Source: Cavia porcellus (Eukaryota; Chordata; Mammalia; Rodentia; Caviidae). From it: a stretch of 64,000 nucleotides of DNA. Of the stretch, positions 36,252-48,075 are shown piece by piece. How positions within the stretch are numbered: position 1 is the first letter of the stretch; every line of letters begins with the position of its first letter. The DNA lies in the NCBI RefSeq assembly GCF_034190915.1, contig NW_026947514.1, forward strand, positions 806,001-870,000. Direction: 5' to 3'. Position numbers and translations under genes: made by a program. The notes below the pieces were generated by a model that saw nothing but the letters and a program-made list of their open reading frames with translations, searched no databases and was not told where the DNA came from.

Positions 36252-39200
36252 TCAGTCGGAGGCACCATCTGCTGTTTTAGTTTCACCACTGGGCTTCCCG
36301 CTGAGATGGGGAAGGGCAGAGGGCACCCCCTCAGTGAACAGGAGGCCCCAGGACAGATCGGGGGCATAGCACGGACCTGTGTCTCCCTAACGGTCCCCAC
36401 CTGGCTTGGATACTGTGAGTAGCTGTTCTGGCTGGGACACCACTGACATGGCTGCGAAGTTGCAGTGCCTGCCCTGACCTGCCCCAGGGTGCGTCCAAGC
36501 TGCCCTCAACCTCAGGAGCCAGAAGAGAGGAGGCCCGAGGGCCATCACGGGGCTGTCTCGGGTTGGAGTGCAGAGATGCCTGGTGCTCACCCAGGCGGGT
36601 GGCAGGCTACCTCCCCAGACCGTATGTGTGGGGGTGAGGTGCACAGAGGAGCTGGCGTGGGCCCCAGGGTCAGGGTTCGGGTCTGACTCCAGCCCTGAGA
36701 TATGGCTCCCCCTGAGCAGAACCACAGCACTCTGCCGGCACCCGACCCCCCTTCCTGGGCCCGCCTGGCTGAAATTCTGTCCCTGCTGCAGCCCCTGGGG
36801 ACAGTCTCAAAGGTCAGGGACATCCCAGGCCCTCCCGCAACCATGTACGGCTTCAATCTTATATTTAGTGCCTGAGAACAGCAATGTGGAGCCATGGGAG
36901 GGTGGCCCTGGTGGGCAGTGATGGGTGGACTTGGCTCCACTTGAGGGCCCTGTCCTCTCACTCTCCCCAAGTGGACGCATGGACCACGGAGGAAACACCC
37001 GAGGAGGGCAGATATCATCCCCATTGCCCAGGGTGGGGGACAGCAGAGTTGTGGCCAGACCTCAGGGGATACCGGAAGTCTAAGTGCTCATGTTTAGTGT
37101 AGCATTGCTACAAGTCCCAACCCAGTATGCCAGGACCTCAAAGGAGCCACCCGAGACCACTCAGGTGGCTGAGCATGGCGGACAGACACACACCTCCCAG
37201 CTGACCCCAGGCCTCAGGCCCACTGTTGCTTGGGTGAGGGTTTCACAGCCTTCCTGCCTGCCCAGAGCACAGAACGAGGAGGTCCTGTCTGGACCCTCCC
37301 TCACTGTCTGCCTATGCAGCTGCCCTGCAGGGCCAGGAGGTAGACAGCAAGGCTGTCCTGCTGTCCAGTGTGCACACTCAGCTCGGGTGCCACCATAGCC
37401 TGGTCACTCGGCCTAAGCCTCGGTCTCCAAAGCTGCAGCTCTGGCCTCAAGCTTGCAGGTGCTGGAAGTGCTTGGTGGGTTCCGCCCCTTCTCTGGCCCC
37501 CAGCCAGGCCTCCAAAGGTAGGGAACCTGAAGTTCTCCCTGGCCCCAACATTTAACCCCCAGGCAAGGCCCTCGGCCACCTTCTGTGTCCACTCACCCAG
37601 ATGCGCAAGACCTTGCGGCCGCCTCTGCCCACCCACTCCGGGCCCTGCCTTGGGCTTCTCATCGCTGCAGACTCCCTGCTGCCTCAGGTCGCCAAGGCCC
37701 CGGGGGAAGGGGGCAGTGGCTGCTGCACTGTGAGGAGAAGCAAGGCTGAGCGGCATCTGGATGCCCGATGCCCACCTCATATGGTTGCCTCAGGAGGTGC
37801 CCGAAGCGGGCCCTCCCTTCCCCACCCACCCTGTGCCCTGCTGGCTGGAGTCCCTGCCCACTTGGCACAGGCTAAGCACGCCTCCCAGCCAGGCCTTTGC
37901 TTCCACAGATCTACTCCAGCTGGGAGCCTGGGCTCTCCAAGCAGAAGGACCTGACCTGAACACAAGGGGGCCACCCAGAGCTGTCGTGCCCAGGCCTGGG
38001 CTCCCCAGTTATGAAGGTCAGGGTGCTTGCTGACCTCAGGACTGCGTTTGGCACCACCCAGATTTCCTTCCTGTGCATCCCTTGTGGCCAGAAATACAGC
38101 TCCCTAAAAGGCCAACTGACGGGCGCCCCTTGGTCTAGGGTGGAACCTCAGCAGGAGATAGCTGTGTCCGGCTAGGACAGTAAGCTCAGCTGGACACCCA
38201 GAGGCCAGCAGACCGCACAGCCTTGTTTAGGCCCATGGGGTCAGGTCCTGACCAGGGATGTGACCCTAGGAGTGTCCTGCCTCTTTGCAGGGTGACACTG
38301 AAACCCCAGGCAGTGGCCAGCCCTGCAGACACACACGCTGACCCACAACCGCAGCCACCATGTGCAAGACTGTGTGCAACGGTGGAGACCTTGTCAACGA
38401 TCAGCACCTCTGTAATTCTTGTCCCAGGCGTCAATTTAGGGCCCAAGAGAAGATGGCAGAGCCCCCTGCAACAGGAGGCCCCACTTCCCGCCAGCCTTCC
38501 TTTCTCTGCAGCGACTAAAGCTGTCCCTCCCTGCGCGCACCCTCGGGTTTCTGCCAAGCGCAGAGGTAGTGGCCACCCCTTGAATACACAGCCCTGCCAG
38601 CCCCAGGGCACACGCGGGTGGTGACCCACTTTACTGATCTTGGGCGGCTTGCGACTGAGAAGGGTAATAATGCCCCAGGTGGTACCAGTGCCAGCCGAGG
38701 GGGAAGCCTGCTCCTGGGATCACCAGCTGTGGACCCTGGGCAAGACACCCTGGCCCTCTGTTCTCCATCTGCAAAGTGGGGAGCAGAGCAGGCAGGCACA
38801 CGTTGAGTGTCGGAATGTGCGGCCTGTTTTGTACTGTCTTGTGCCCTTCCGCCTCTGACCATGCCCAGCCCCAGGGCTCAGTGTCTGGTTTCCAACCTGG
38901 CCTGGCTGAGCACAAGACAGGGTGGGGCTGGGGACTCAGCTCCCTGCGGTTTGGGGGTGTAGCCTTGAGGCACAGCCTGGAGCACCAAGGTGCCTTAGCA
39001 GGCTTCATCCCAGGCTCAGATCAGTCAGTCAGGGCTGAAGAGCAACCAGGACATGCCCGCCAGCCACACTCAGTGCTGCCCTGGTGCCAGTGAAGGGAAC
39101 CCAGGGTTTTGGCTGTGCAGTTTCTGACCTTGCGCTCTGGGGCTCAGCCCTCACTGCCCAGCTTCTGCTTTATCTGCCATCTGCAGAAGCCAGGCTTTTT

Positions 39201-39930
39201 GCTCGGATCTGGTTCCTACAAGCAGGGTTTCCCACTGGGCCTGCCAGGGGCCAGCTCAGACCCATGCGCTCACTCAGCCCCTGCAGAGGTAGGGACTTGG
39301 GTCCAGTCAACCACTGGCCACCTCCTGAAAGGGTGGCTCTTGGTGTGCTGTTGCCTGCCTCTCTGCCTGCACCTGGCTGGCCTGGCACAGCGAGGCCCAC
39401 ACTTCCATGCCACACGCCTGGGCAGCGACGCTGACTCAGCCCAGCCACACCTTGAGGCCGCCACCTTGGCTGGGAGTTGCCTGCCCCGCCCCACGTGTTG
39501 GAGAAGCAGGCCCAGGGTGCCCCAGACTTCACAGGTGATCTGCCCGACCCCACTGCATACAGGGACCCCTGGGCAGGTGTGGCCCACTGCAGAGGAAGGG
39601 AACACAACTGGGGCAGCATTATCACCTCCCAAGGGGCACAGGCGGGTTTCCCTGCCCTCAGCCATTCAATTTGGTGTGGAGATGGTGACTCCTGCCAGTT
39701 TCCCTGGGAGGGGTGCCCACCTTCAACCTGGGCCCTGGGTCCCTCCTGGCCAGGACCCCGAGACAGAGGCAGGCACAAGGCACCTGAGGTGGGAGGCAGC
39801 TTAGAGGGCCCTGGCAGCACCCGGACAGGAGCTGGGATGCTTCTGGGCACAGAGCCCATGGGGCAGGGGCGGGGCAGAGGAGGCAGGGAGAGTTCGTCTT
39901 CCATGGGTGGGCGGGAAGAATGGCAAAAGC

Positions 39931-39974
39931 GGGATTCCGGAACTGGGAGGCAGGGGCTGCAATGCTATTTTTAG
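39931..39974 (+). promoter_or_regulatory. Possible intronic element: ETS palindrome plus MEF2 site
   Basis: TTCCGGAA at 39935-39942 is a palindromic ETS/STAT-like site. CTATTTTTAG at 39965-39974 is a perfect MEF2 consensus. Activity is not shown by the sequence. Confidence 0.4.
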
Positions 39975-41723
39975 CTCTTGCAAAAACCTAAATTTTTCCA
40001 CTGCCTGGCAGCCCTCAGCTCTCCAGAGCTGCACGCGGCCCTGGCTGCTCCTGGGGTTGGGAGAGGCCCTTGCTGGCCCTCCTCCCACAGGCTGCAAGTC
40101 CCCTGAGGGGATCACAGCTGCCCTGAAGGGTCCCCCATGGCAGGCTTGTCCAGCACAGGTCCTATGCAGAGCAGGCCACAGCCCCAGGTCAGGATGGACA
40201 CCTGAGCCTGCTGCCGTGCAAGGAGGACGTCCTGCACCAGTGCGGCTGCTGCCCAGCACGGAAGGCCCAGAGGATGAGTGGGCATGACAGCGCTCGCACA
40301 GCGTCAGGTTAAAAAGCAGAAATCAGGGAGCAGATGCATCGAGTGGAACTGCAACCACAGGTGGGGTGACATATCTGTCACCAGGATTCCTGCCCAATGC
40401 CAACAGATGCAGGAACAGGAAATGCCTGCAGGAGCAATGGGCACTGCCCTTGCCCTGCACATCTGTGCCTGGCACCACATACTGGGGTTTGGCGGGCAGG
40501 CCTGGTGGTCACAGAATCTCCCTTCCCCGGCCACCACACTCCCTGACCCAGGAGGACAGAAAGGGTGAACACCAGGAAGCTGGGTTTCACTTCCACCTGC
40601 TGTAAGACAATGTAGGGCCAGGCTGCCCTGGACTTGCTGTCACTGTGAGGCCCGGGCCCCGTTTCCCCAGCTGCACGAGGCTCAAGCTCCCCAGGGCTGA
40701 TGATTGCTCTCAGAGGCCCTGCCCCTAACAGTCTCAGGAGTCTGGTCTGGCATCCACATTGGGTGAGGCTCCAGTGGGGACAAGGATGCTTTCTGAGTAT
40801 GGTGCTTCTGGGATGGCCCCACTGGCAGATATGGAGGGCAGGGAGGGCTGAGTACTGGCAGGGCAGTGGCATCTTCCCTGGTGCTCAGAGCCAGCTTCCT
40901 TTCCCCTGCAGGAGCTTCAAGGGGTCGTGGGGCATGCCCAAGAGACCTCAGGCCAATGGCAGGTGCCCTGACTGGACACTTTGGAGAACTTTCAGAAGGT
41001 CCTGTCCCTCCTGTCCTCCGCTGTCCTGCAGAAAGGCCTCTCTCAGCCTGGCAAGATGGCGCCAGGCTAGGACTCAGGTCCTGCTTGCTGTATGCCAGTG
41101 CCTCAGGGGCCCAGCCTGTGCCAAGGGAGGAGGGCTGCCCTCTGCCCACCCCCATGCTAGCCCCGGGGTCCCCGCCCCCACCCACGTCCCAGCTTCAGGC
41201 TGCCTTCCAGGGACAGAAAGAACAAAGACTGATTGAGAGCACGACAGGCGGGATCCTGAGCACCTCGGCACCCCGAGGCAGCTGCCGAGGCCTGGGGCAG
41301 TGGACGGCACTGATTCTGGGCAGGAGGAAGCTTTGTTGCTGACCTGCAGGCCATGGACCTGCGTCTCCTGACCCCGCTGTCACATGGGAAAGAATGTGTC
41401 AACATCAACTGGCAACAGAGGGAGGTGCCAGGGCAGGAAACTGCATGAAAGGGCTGGGCCCTGACTGCCCTGTCTCCCCAGCAGGCCACCTGACTGACAG
41501 CTCGGACAGAGCTTGGCCAGCGCAGGAGTCTCCCCAGGCCCTGCTCAGACACCTGGCCGAGGCAGCCAGCGCCGGCAGCCTGTCAGGCCCGACCAGGCGG
41601 ATGAGATCCTCACTGTGGGCACGATGTGCCTCTTGGCATCCCTGACTGGGACCTGAGGGTGCGGGGGCCCTGTGAAAGCCAATCTATTCTGGACTCACTC
41701 TGTTCACCTACGAGTGGCACGGA

Positions 41724-41838
41724 AGCTGGGTGCAGACGCACAGGCATGTGATCCCAGCACAGAAGGAGGCTGAGGCAGGAGGATCAAAAGTCTGAGTCCC
41801 ACCTTAGTAGTTCAGTGTGCCTCTCTTGACATAAAACA
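41724..41838 (+). repeat. B1-like SINE
   Basis: CTGGGTGCAGACGCACAGGC then GATCCCAGCACAGAAGGAGG and CTGAGGCAGGAGGATCA, diagnostic B1 sense motifs. Confidence 0.85.
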
Positions 41839-44800
41839 TTCACAAGGACCGGGGCTGTGGGAGAGTGGCCCTGGTTTCTGTCCCTGGGGGAAAGGCCAGA
41901 TGCACCACTGCTGACCAGGCCTGCATGGCCCCCACCCAGGCTGCTCATTCTGGTGTCCTCATCATTGCTTTGCCATCTGCTGAGGGCAGCCCAGAGCCCA
42001 CCCGCAGGGCTACCCAAGGACCTTGCTCTCAGACCCCTTGTGGACGTAGGAGGCCTTTCTTGGTCAAGCGATAGTGCCTCTCCCTGCAGGCAGTAGAGAG
42101 CAGATGCCCACCTCCGCTACTGGGCCCAGATGGCAGAGCCAAGCTGTACTTGGAGCAGGAAAAGGGACGTGGGGATGTGGGGACACGAGGGGTGGGTGTG
42201 TGCAGCACACGAAAGTCACATCTGGGACCTGAGAGGACCAGAGCCAGGCACAGACAGGGTCACAAGGCTGCGGGAACGCCAGCCCTCCACATGCAGCTGG
42301 CCAGCACCCAGGCTGGTTGCCAGGCTGCCCCACCGTGGGCAGGGCCAACAGCAGGCCGAGCAGAGAACCCTACCAGGGTGAGCACAGCAAGGCCGATCCT
42401 GGTCTCTGCTCATGGCCTCTGGGGGGCCTATGAGGGATGTGGGTGCCTGCCAACTCCTCTCTGGCCCACTGTGCCCTGGCTGTCTTAACGCTAGCCCTCA
42501 GTGTTAGGTCTCAGTGGCAGAACGGGACCAGAGCCTGCCTCCACCTACCAAGTGTGCTTCCTCTGGGTCCTCAGCCATCACCAGCCTCTCCTTTGGCCAG
42601 GTCAGCCTGGCCTCCTGGCAGTGTAGGCCATGTGGCTGGCTGAGCACTCTTGGTCTCCGTGGTGAGCCTGGCCCAGGTCACAGCCCTGGGGAGGAAGGCC
42701 TCGGACCCGGGTATGCCCCGCCACGGCCAGCGCACAGCAGGGCAGAGGCCAGGGCCTGCAGGGGTGGTGTGGAGTGCTGCAGCAGTGCAGGGCAGAAGCA
42801 GTCTCCCCACATCCACCCCGCCATGCCGGCTGAGGGGGGCACTGCTGGGGGCGCAGAGGCTGGCCGGGCCCTCGCTGCTTCCTGCCACTGGGAAAAGCCG
42901 AGCTGGATGGGGAAGTGGATAGAACAGGAAAGTGGCCTTGCTCGTCCTGTCCTCAGATAGCATGGATGGGCCTTGGTTTTGTCACCACCAGATGGGGACT
43001 CACCCCACCCGCCTGGGAGATGGACTGCGGCCTCAGGAACGCATGGGCTTCTGCCTGGGCTGCTCTGGGTTACGGGGGCCAAGGGCCAAGGGGCATCCAT
43101 GGAGGGGACCCGGCAGAGCCACTTGACCAGGAGAGGCCCTCTGTCTCCCAGTCCCGAGCAGGTCACTCCCCAGGGGGAGGTGGACACAAGGACTTTGAGA
43201 GCACCCCAGAATAGGGACAGAGTCTGTAGCCAACTGCCTGTGCCTCAGTTCCTCCATCTGACAATTCCTAATTTAATCACAGCTTAACAGAGGCTACAAG
43301 AGCAGTCAAGCAACAGATCCCCAGGAGAGCAGGCCCAGCCGCCCTTGCCGGCCTGTCTCTACACTGTTGCTGTCACCTCAGAGGTTGCAGGTGCTGTGCA
43401 CTGGGCAGGTGTCCAGCTGGGCCAGCTAAGGGGTCAGGTTGCCAGGAACCCTCCTTCCTAGGGCAAGCCTGGCGGGGTGGAGACCCCCATAACAGGAAGC
43501 TGCATGCACGCCCTGTCTTGTCCCCTTCTCCTGTCCCGAGTGTCAGGTGTCTCTCAGCCTTCCAGCTCTCCTGCCCTGTTCCCCAAGATGTGCTCCAGAA
43601 GGAGTGGGATGCCCTCTCCAATGCAGGGTCCAGTGCACTGCGGCCACCTGACAAATACCACCTGTGTGCACTAAGTAGGCGCGGGGTCAGACAGCAGAGC
43701 CAGCACCACCCCTCTACGCTGGGGACCTTGACACTGGCACCCTGGGAGACGGGGCTGGCCCTGGGTGTCCTGTCTGCAGCATGCATTGTTACCCAGCCAT
43801 CACCTGTCCCTACTGCAGCCCCCACGCACCTCAAACGTTCCACCTGGGAATGAACAACAGCACTTTGACGGAAGGCAGGAGTCTATTTAAGGCACAGGCC
43901 CAGCCCGTCCCCGCAAGGGAGGTGAGCGGGATTCGCTGACAGCAGGCAGAACAGGACCCGGGGCATGGCTCGGAAGATTAAAGTTCTGGGTAGTGCCTGG
44001 TCCGGGAGCACAGCCCTGCATCACAGCTCACCAGGCTACCTCAGGCCCCCTTGAGCCCCTGGATCTGCCCAGGAAGCACATGACGACCAGAGAGCTTGGA
44101 GCTCCTGAGGACAGAGTACCTGTGTGGAGGGCCAGTGGTCAGCTCAGACCTGGTGCCAGGAGGGACTAGCCGCACAACCTGACTTTCTAACAGAAAGTTC
44201 CTGCTGACCTGGAGAGTGGGGACAAACCTGGAACCAAAGAGCATTGCTTCCAGGCCACCTGCTCCTCGCCCAGGGTGGATCTGGATGGTTGTTCTGGGTC
44301 CCCACCTTTCCCCTGCCCCTCCCTGTCGGAGTGGACTGGAAACTGAGGCCCAGAGTGCAGGGCTGGACTTGGGGGCCAGATTTTCCCAGGTCGGAGTGAG
44401 GCGGACCTTTGGCCCCGGGCGGGTTTAGGCAGTCTCTGCAGGCCTCCTGCGCGTCCAGAGGGGCTGGGCTGGCCTGCGGCCTGCACCCGATCTGTAGCCC
44501 AGAGCCACACAGACCCACAGGATCGCGCCCCCGCCAATGCTGCGGGTGGGGGCATGGCCGGTCGGTGGGTCCTGGGGTTCCTCGCTGGGCAGGGGTTAGA
44601 GGCATAGTGCCGCCTCCTTTCCCGCCGAGCAGGTCTTACTCCCCACGCCTGGCCTGGAGCGGGGTGCCCGGCCCCTGCACCCACCTGCGCGTGGGCGCGC
44701 GCAGCCAGCAGTGGCGGTCGCGGGCTGGCGCCTTGGGTTCATGGGCGGGCGGCGGCCCAAGTAGAAGTTTATTTTCTGAACTGCGGCTGATTCATGTCAG

Positions 44801-44989
44801 GATGTGGTGGCTGCCGGCGGTGGCCCGCGGACCCCGGCCCCGCCCAGCGCCCGAATCCCGCCCGGAGCAGGATCCCCAGCGGAGGGGACCGCTCGTTGCC
44901 ACCAAGGATTCCGTCCCTAGCCCCAGGCGCCCCCTCGCCGCCTGCGGACTCAGTTTCCCCTCCCCGACTCCAGGAGACCGCGGACTCAC

Positions 44990-45110
44990 CGGTGGGCAGC
45001 CCCGCCGGCGCTGGTCCGGGGCGCTCGCTTAGTGCGGTCCAGGCCCGCGCACTGGGGCAGGGCGGGGAGGAAGGGGAGGTGCCCGCGCCGCCCGCCCCAG
45101 GCCACGTGGG
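44990..45110 (-). other. INF2: INF2 non-coding exon 1 (5' UTR) in CpG island
   Basis: A consensus donor CCACCG|GTGAGT ends an exon at 44990, within a CpG-dense island (about 44.4-45.2 kb) upstream of INF2. Human INF2 also has a non-coding first exon far upstream. The 5' end is not determinable here; 45110 is an estimate. Confidence 0.6.
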
Positions 45111-45200
45111 GGGGCGGCACCCGAGGGGGCGGGGCTGGATCCCTGGAATCACCGCCCCTGGCGTCCCAGAGCGCGGATTTAGGGGTGCTGTTGGGCCGTG
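45095..45200 (-). promoter_or_regulatory. INF2 core promoter candidate
   Basis: TATA-less GC-box-rich DNA with an E-box CACGTG at 45103-45108 and GC boxes near 45111-45135, just upstream of the inferred exon 1. Confidence 0.5.
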
Positions 45201-47074
45201 GTCGCAGCACCCTCTAGCGTATCTGAGCCCGACCCTCACCAAGGCAGTGAGTGGGAGTTGCTTCTTCCTCTCCCTCTGTCCTCCACCGGAAGCCCTGCTC
45301 AAGCCCACAGTGTGTCCCCGCCGTGAGGTCACTCGTGGGATACTGGGATACAGCGCCCCCGGGCGCCAGGGGCGCAGAGCCCGCGTCCACCAGGCCGACC
45401 CTGAGGAGGCCCTGCTCCAGCGCCCACTCCCTCTCACGCTGGGGTGTACCTGGCCGAGCCTCAATTTCCCCAGTTGTATGAGGTGGATGTGAACACAGGG
45501 AGAAGGGTCTGCACTCACCTTGAAACCCTGAGAGCCCTGTGCTGCGGCCCAGGCACAGGCAGGGCTCCAAACAGGGGTCCCCAGCCATGAAAGCAGGGGC
45601 TTCCGGCCCACCTTTGGGTGTTCAGTCCACAGCCAAGCTCTTGCCCACCCTCCCCCACCTTGGCCTGGCCTGCCGGTCTGTGCAAGAGGGCCCTGAGGGC
45701 TGGGTGTGCCCTGGGAGCCTTCCAGGGCTGGGCTGACTGGCTGCTGGATGCTCTCCAGGGTGAGGTGGAGGCTGTTCTTGGAGAGTACCAGACCTGGCCG
45801 GTGTGCCTCTGCCTGGGGCTGCCTCCTGGCCCACTCCACGACCCTCAACATGGAACTTTCTGTGAGCTGGATCTGGGCTTCCCGCTGTCTTGGGGGGCCC
45901 AGCGGTGGTCTGGCGCTGGCACCACCAGGGAAGGTTGTGGTCAGACTGACTCATCTGTGTGCTGTGCTGGCACCTGGCTGCGCAGCCTGGCCAGTGGGTG
46001 CTGACCCAGAAGGAGGACTGTGCTCTTCAGCCCAGGCCCAGTTGGGGCCAGGGCCAGGGTAGGGTGGCTGCAGGTGCCTGTGCCCACCCCTGTTCTCACC
46101 CAGCCTCGCTTGGCCCACACACAGGCAGGGGCGGGGAAGGGACCCTGGCTATCTTTCCAGGAACTTCACACTCAGGTGCAAGGACTCCAAAGGTGGGCGG
46201 GAGAACCTGGAACCTTGGCCTGCTCCTGCCGGTTACTGTGGCAGGGACCTGCACCCCAGGCCAACCTGTCCCCAAAGGTGGAGCAGATAAAGAGAGCAGG
46301 GTGGTGTGGTCAGCACGGGACACTAGAGAAATCCCAGTGGAGGGCTGAGCAGGTGACTCAGGTGGCTATATCTATGTGTTTCATGAGTAGAGTGGGTGCC
46401 TGGCGCCAGAGGTCAGAAGTCTGGCAGCCTGTGGCTTGGGATGCTGGACCTGGAGAGCTTTCCCACCTGCTTGGTACCCAGCACAGTTGAACCTATGTCC
46501 TTGGCTCCTCCTCCCATGATCACTATTTTTCCAAATCCTGCAAGGGTCTGTCCAATGGGCTTTGCACACCAGGTGGCCTGGGATACATCGTGCTGCTGGG
46601 CAGGCTCGGCCGTGTCCAGCCAGGTCCCATGTGCTCAGGCCACATGCTCAGGCCACAGCAGGGGTGGTCTTGCAGCTGCAGGGCTGCGGAGAGCTCAGCA
46701 CCACCTCTGGCTGGGAAGTAGAAGCTGAGCCTGGGGTGAGGGGGAGCAGGCTTGGGGCGCTGCCAGCTCGAGCTCTGCTAGGAACACGCAGGCAGGCGTG
46801 GGTGCTGCCAGCAGAGAATCTCCCAGCCTCCTGGCGGATGTGTGCAGAGCCAGGACGACCCTGAGGCCAGCAGGCAGCTGTCTGCAGGCAGAGGAGCCTC
46901 CAGGGTCACCCGGGACTCCACACTGCAACCTGTCTTGGGTTTCATCTCCTTTGTCAGCCCAGCTCCCAGAATGCTTTCTGACATTTTTCTTTTGAAACCT
47001 TTTTCATTTTTCATCCTACCAGGGTGCCCCAAGATGACCTTGGTGCTGTCGCAGAGTGAAGTCAGTGAAAACAT

Positions 47075-47250
47075 GTCCACCCACCCCATCAGCTACCCAG
47101 TGTTCCAGCCATCCACTCATCCACCCATCCACCCACCCTCTTACCTAGCCACTCTGCCACCTCTCCACCTGTTTGCTTGTCTACCCACACTGCCACCTAC
47201 CCACCCTTCCACTAGTCTATCCATCCACCTGCCCGCCCGCCCACTGTCCA
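47075..47250 (+). repeat. Imperfect (CCAC/CCAT)n simple repeat
   Basis: Runs of CCATCCACTCATCCACCC type interrupted by unrelated bases, decaying toward the right. Confidence 0.85.
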
Positions 47251-47913
47251 GTCCTGGCATCTGGAGCAGGTTTTCTGAGAAGGACAGGACTTGCCTTGCC
47301 ACACTGGACAGGTGGGCTTGGTGAGGAGGCAGCACAAGCTCTTGGTCTCTGCCTTTGCTCTGCAGCTGGGCCGCCTCTCAGGCTAATGGGGACCACAGGT
47401 GTGCTGCCCACCTGGCTGGAGATTTGGCTTTAAAGTGGCTTTAGGCACAGTCCTCTCTCCCTTCTCCTCTCTCCCCATTTGCACCCAGAAGCTGCTGTGT
47501 GCTACTGTTTGAGCCCGGCTGCTGTAGGTGGACATCATATTTGGTGGGGAGGGGGAGGAGCAGGAGCTTGGCCAGCAGCTTTTCTTAGAACAGATAGAGG
47601 TGGGTTGAACAGTTGAGACCAGGGCCTGGCAGGAGCCTCTATCCTCTGATCTATATTGCAGACACATGGAGTAGAGTCTGCAGATTCTGTATTTGTAAAT
47701 TCACCTGCTCAGTGCAGTTTCTCTATGGCCCTGGTCAATACTTGAGGCACTTTCACGGTCGTTCCAGGACAGGCACAGAGCTACGAACAGCTTAAGTCCT
47801 CCACATGCAGATGCCCGTGGAGTTGGACGTGGGCTGGCCTCCTTCGGGTGGCAGTTCCTGTCCTGTGGACCAAGGTCCTTGCCCACGAACTAAGTGTCCC
47901 AGGGCTTCTGTTG

Positions 47914-48075
47914 CTTGTTTGTTTTGGGATTGACTGAGCTCAGGGCTTTCCCTAAGCCCTGTCCCTGCCCTTTCTGAGTTCTGTTTTAGACAGGGTGTTG
48001 CTAAGTTGTTTGGGCTGATCTGGACCCTGCAGTGCTACTGCCTCGGCTTCCCGGAGAGCCAGGCTGACAGGAGTG
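47914..48075 (-). repeat. B1+ID dimeric SINE (antisense)
   Basis: The plus strand shows the reversed ID half (GGGATTGACTGAGCTCAGGG) followed by the reversed B1 half (TAGACAGGGTGTTGCTAAG, CTGCCTCGGCTTCCCGGAG). Confidence 0.75.

Noticed and set aside
44769..45851. 360-codon open frame on the minus strand at the INF2 CpG island
   Set aside because: CpG islands are stop-poor. It spans the predicted exon 1 donor, shows no recognised family and has no link to the INF2 ATG.
47075..47250. CRISPR-like or structured repeat array
   Set aside because: Short CCAC/CCAT units with no spacers; a simple microsatellite in a mammalian genome.
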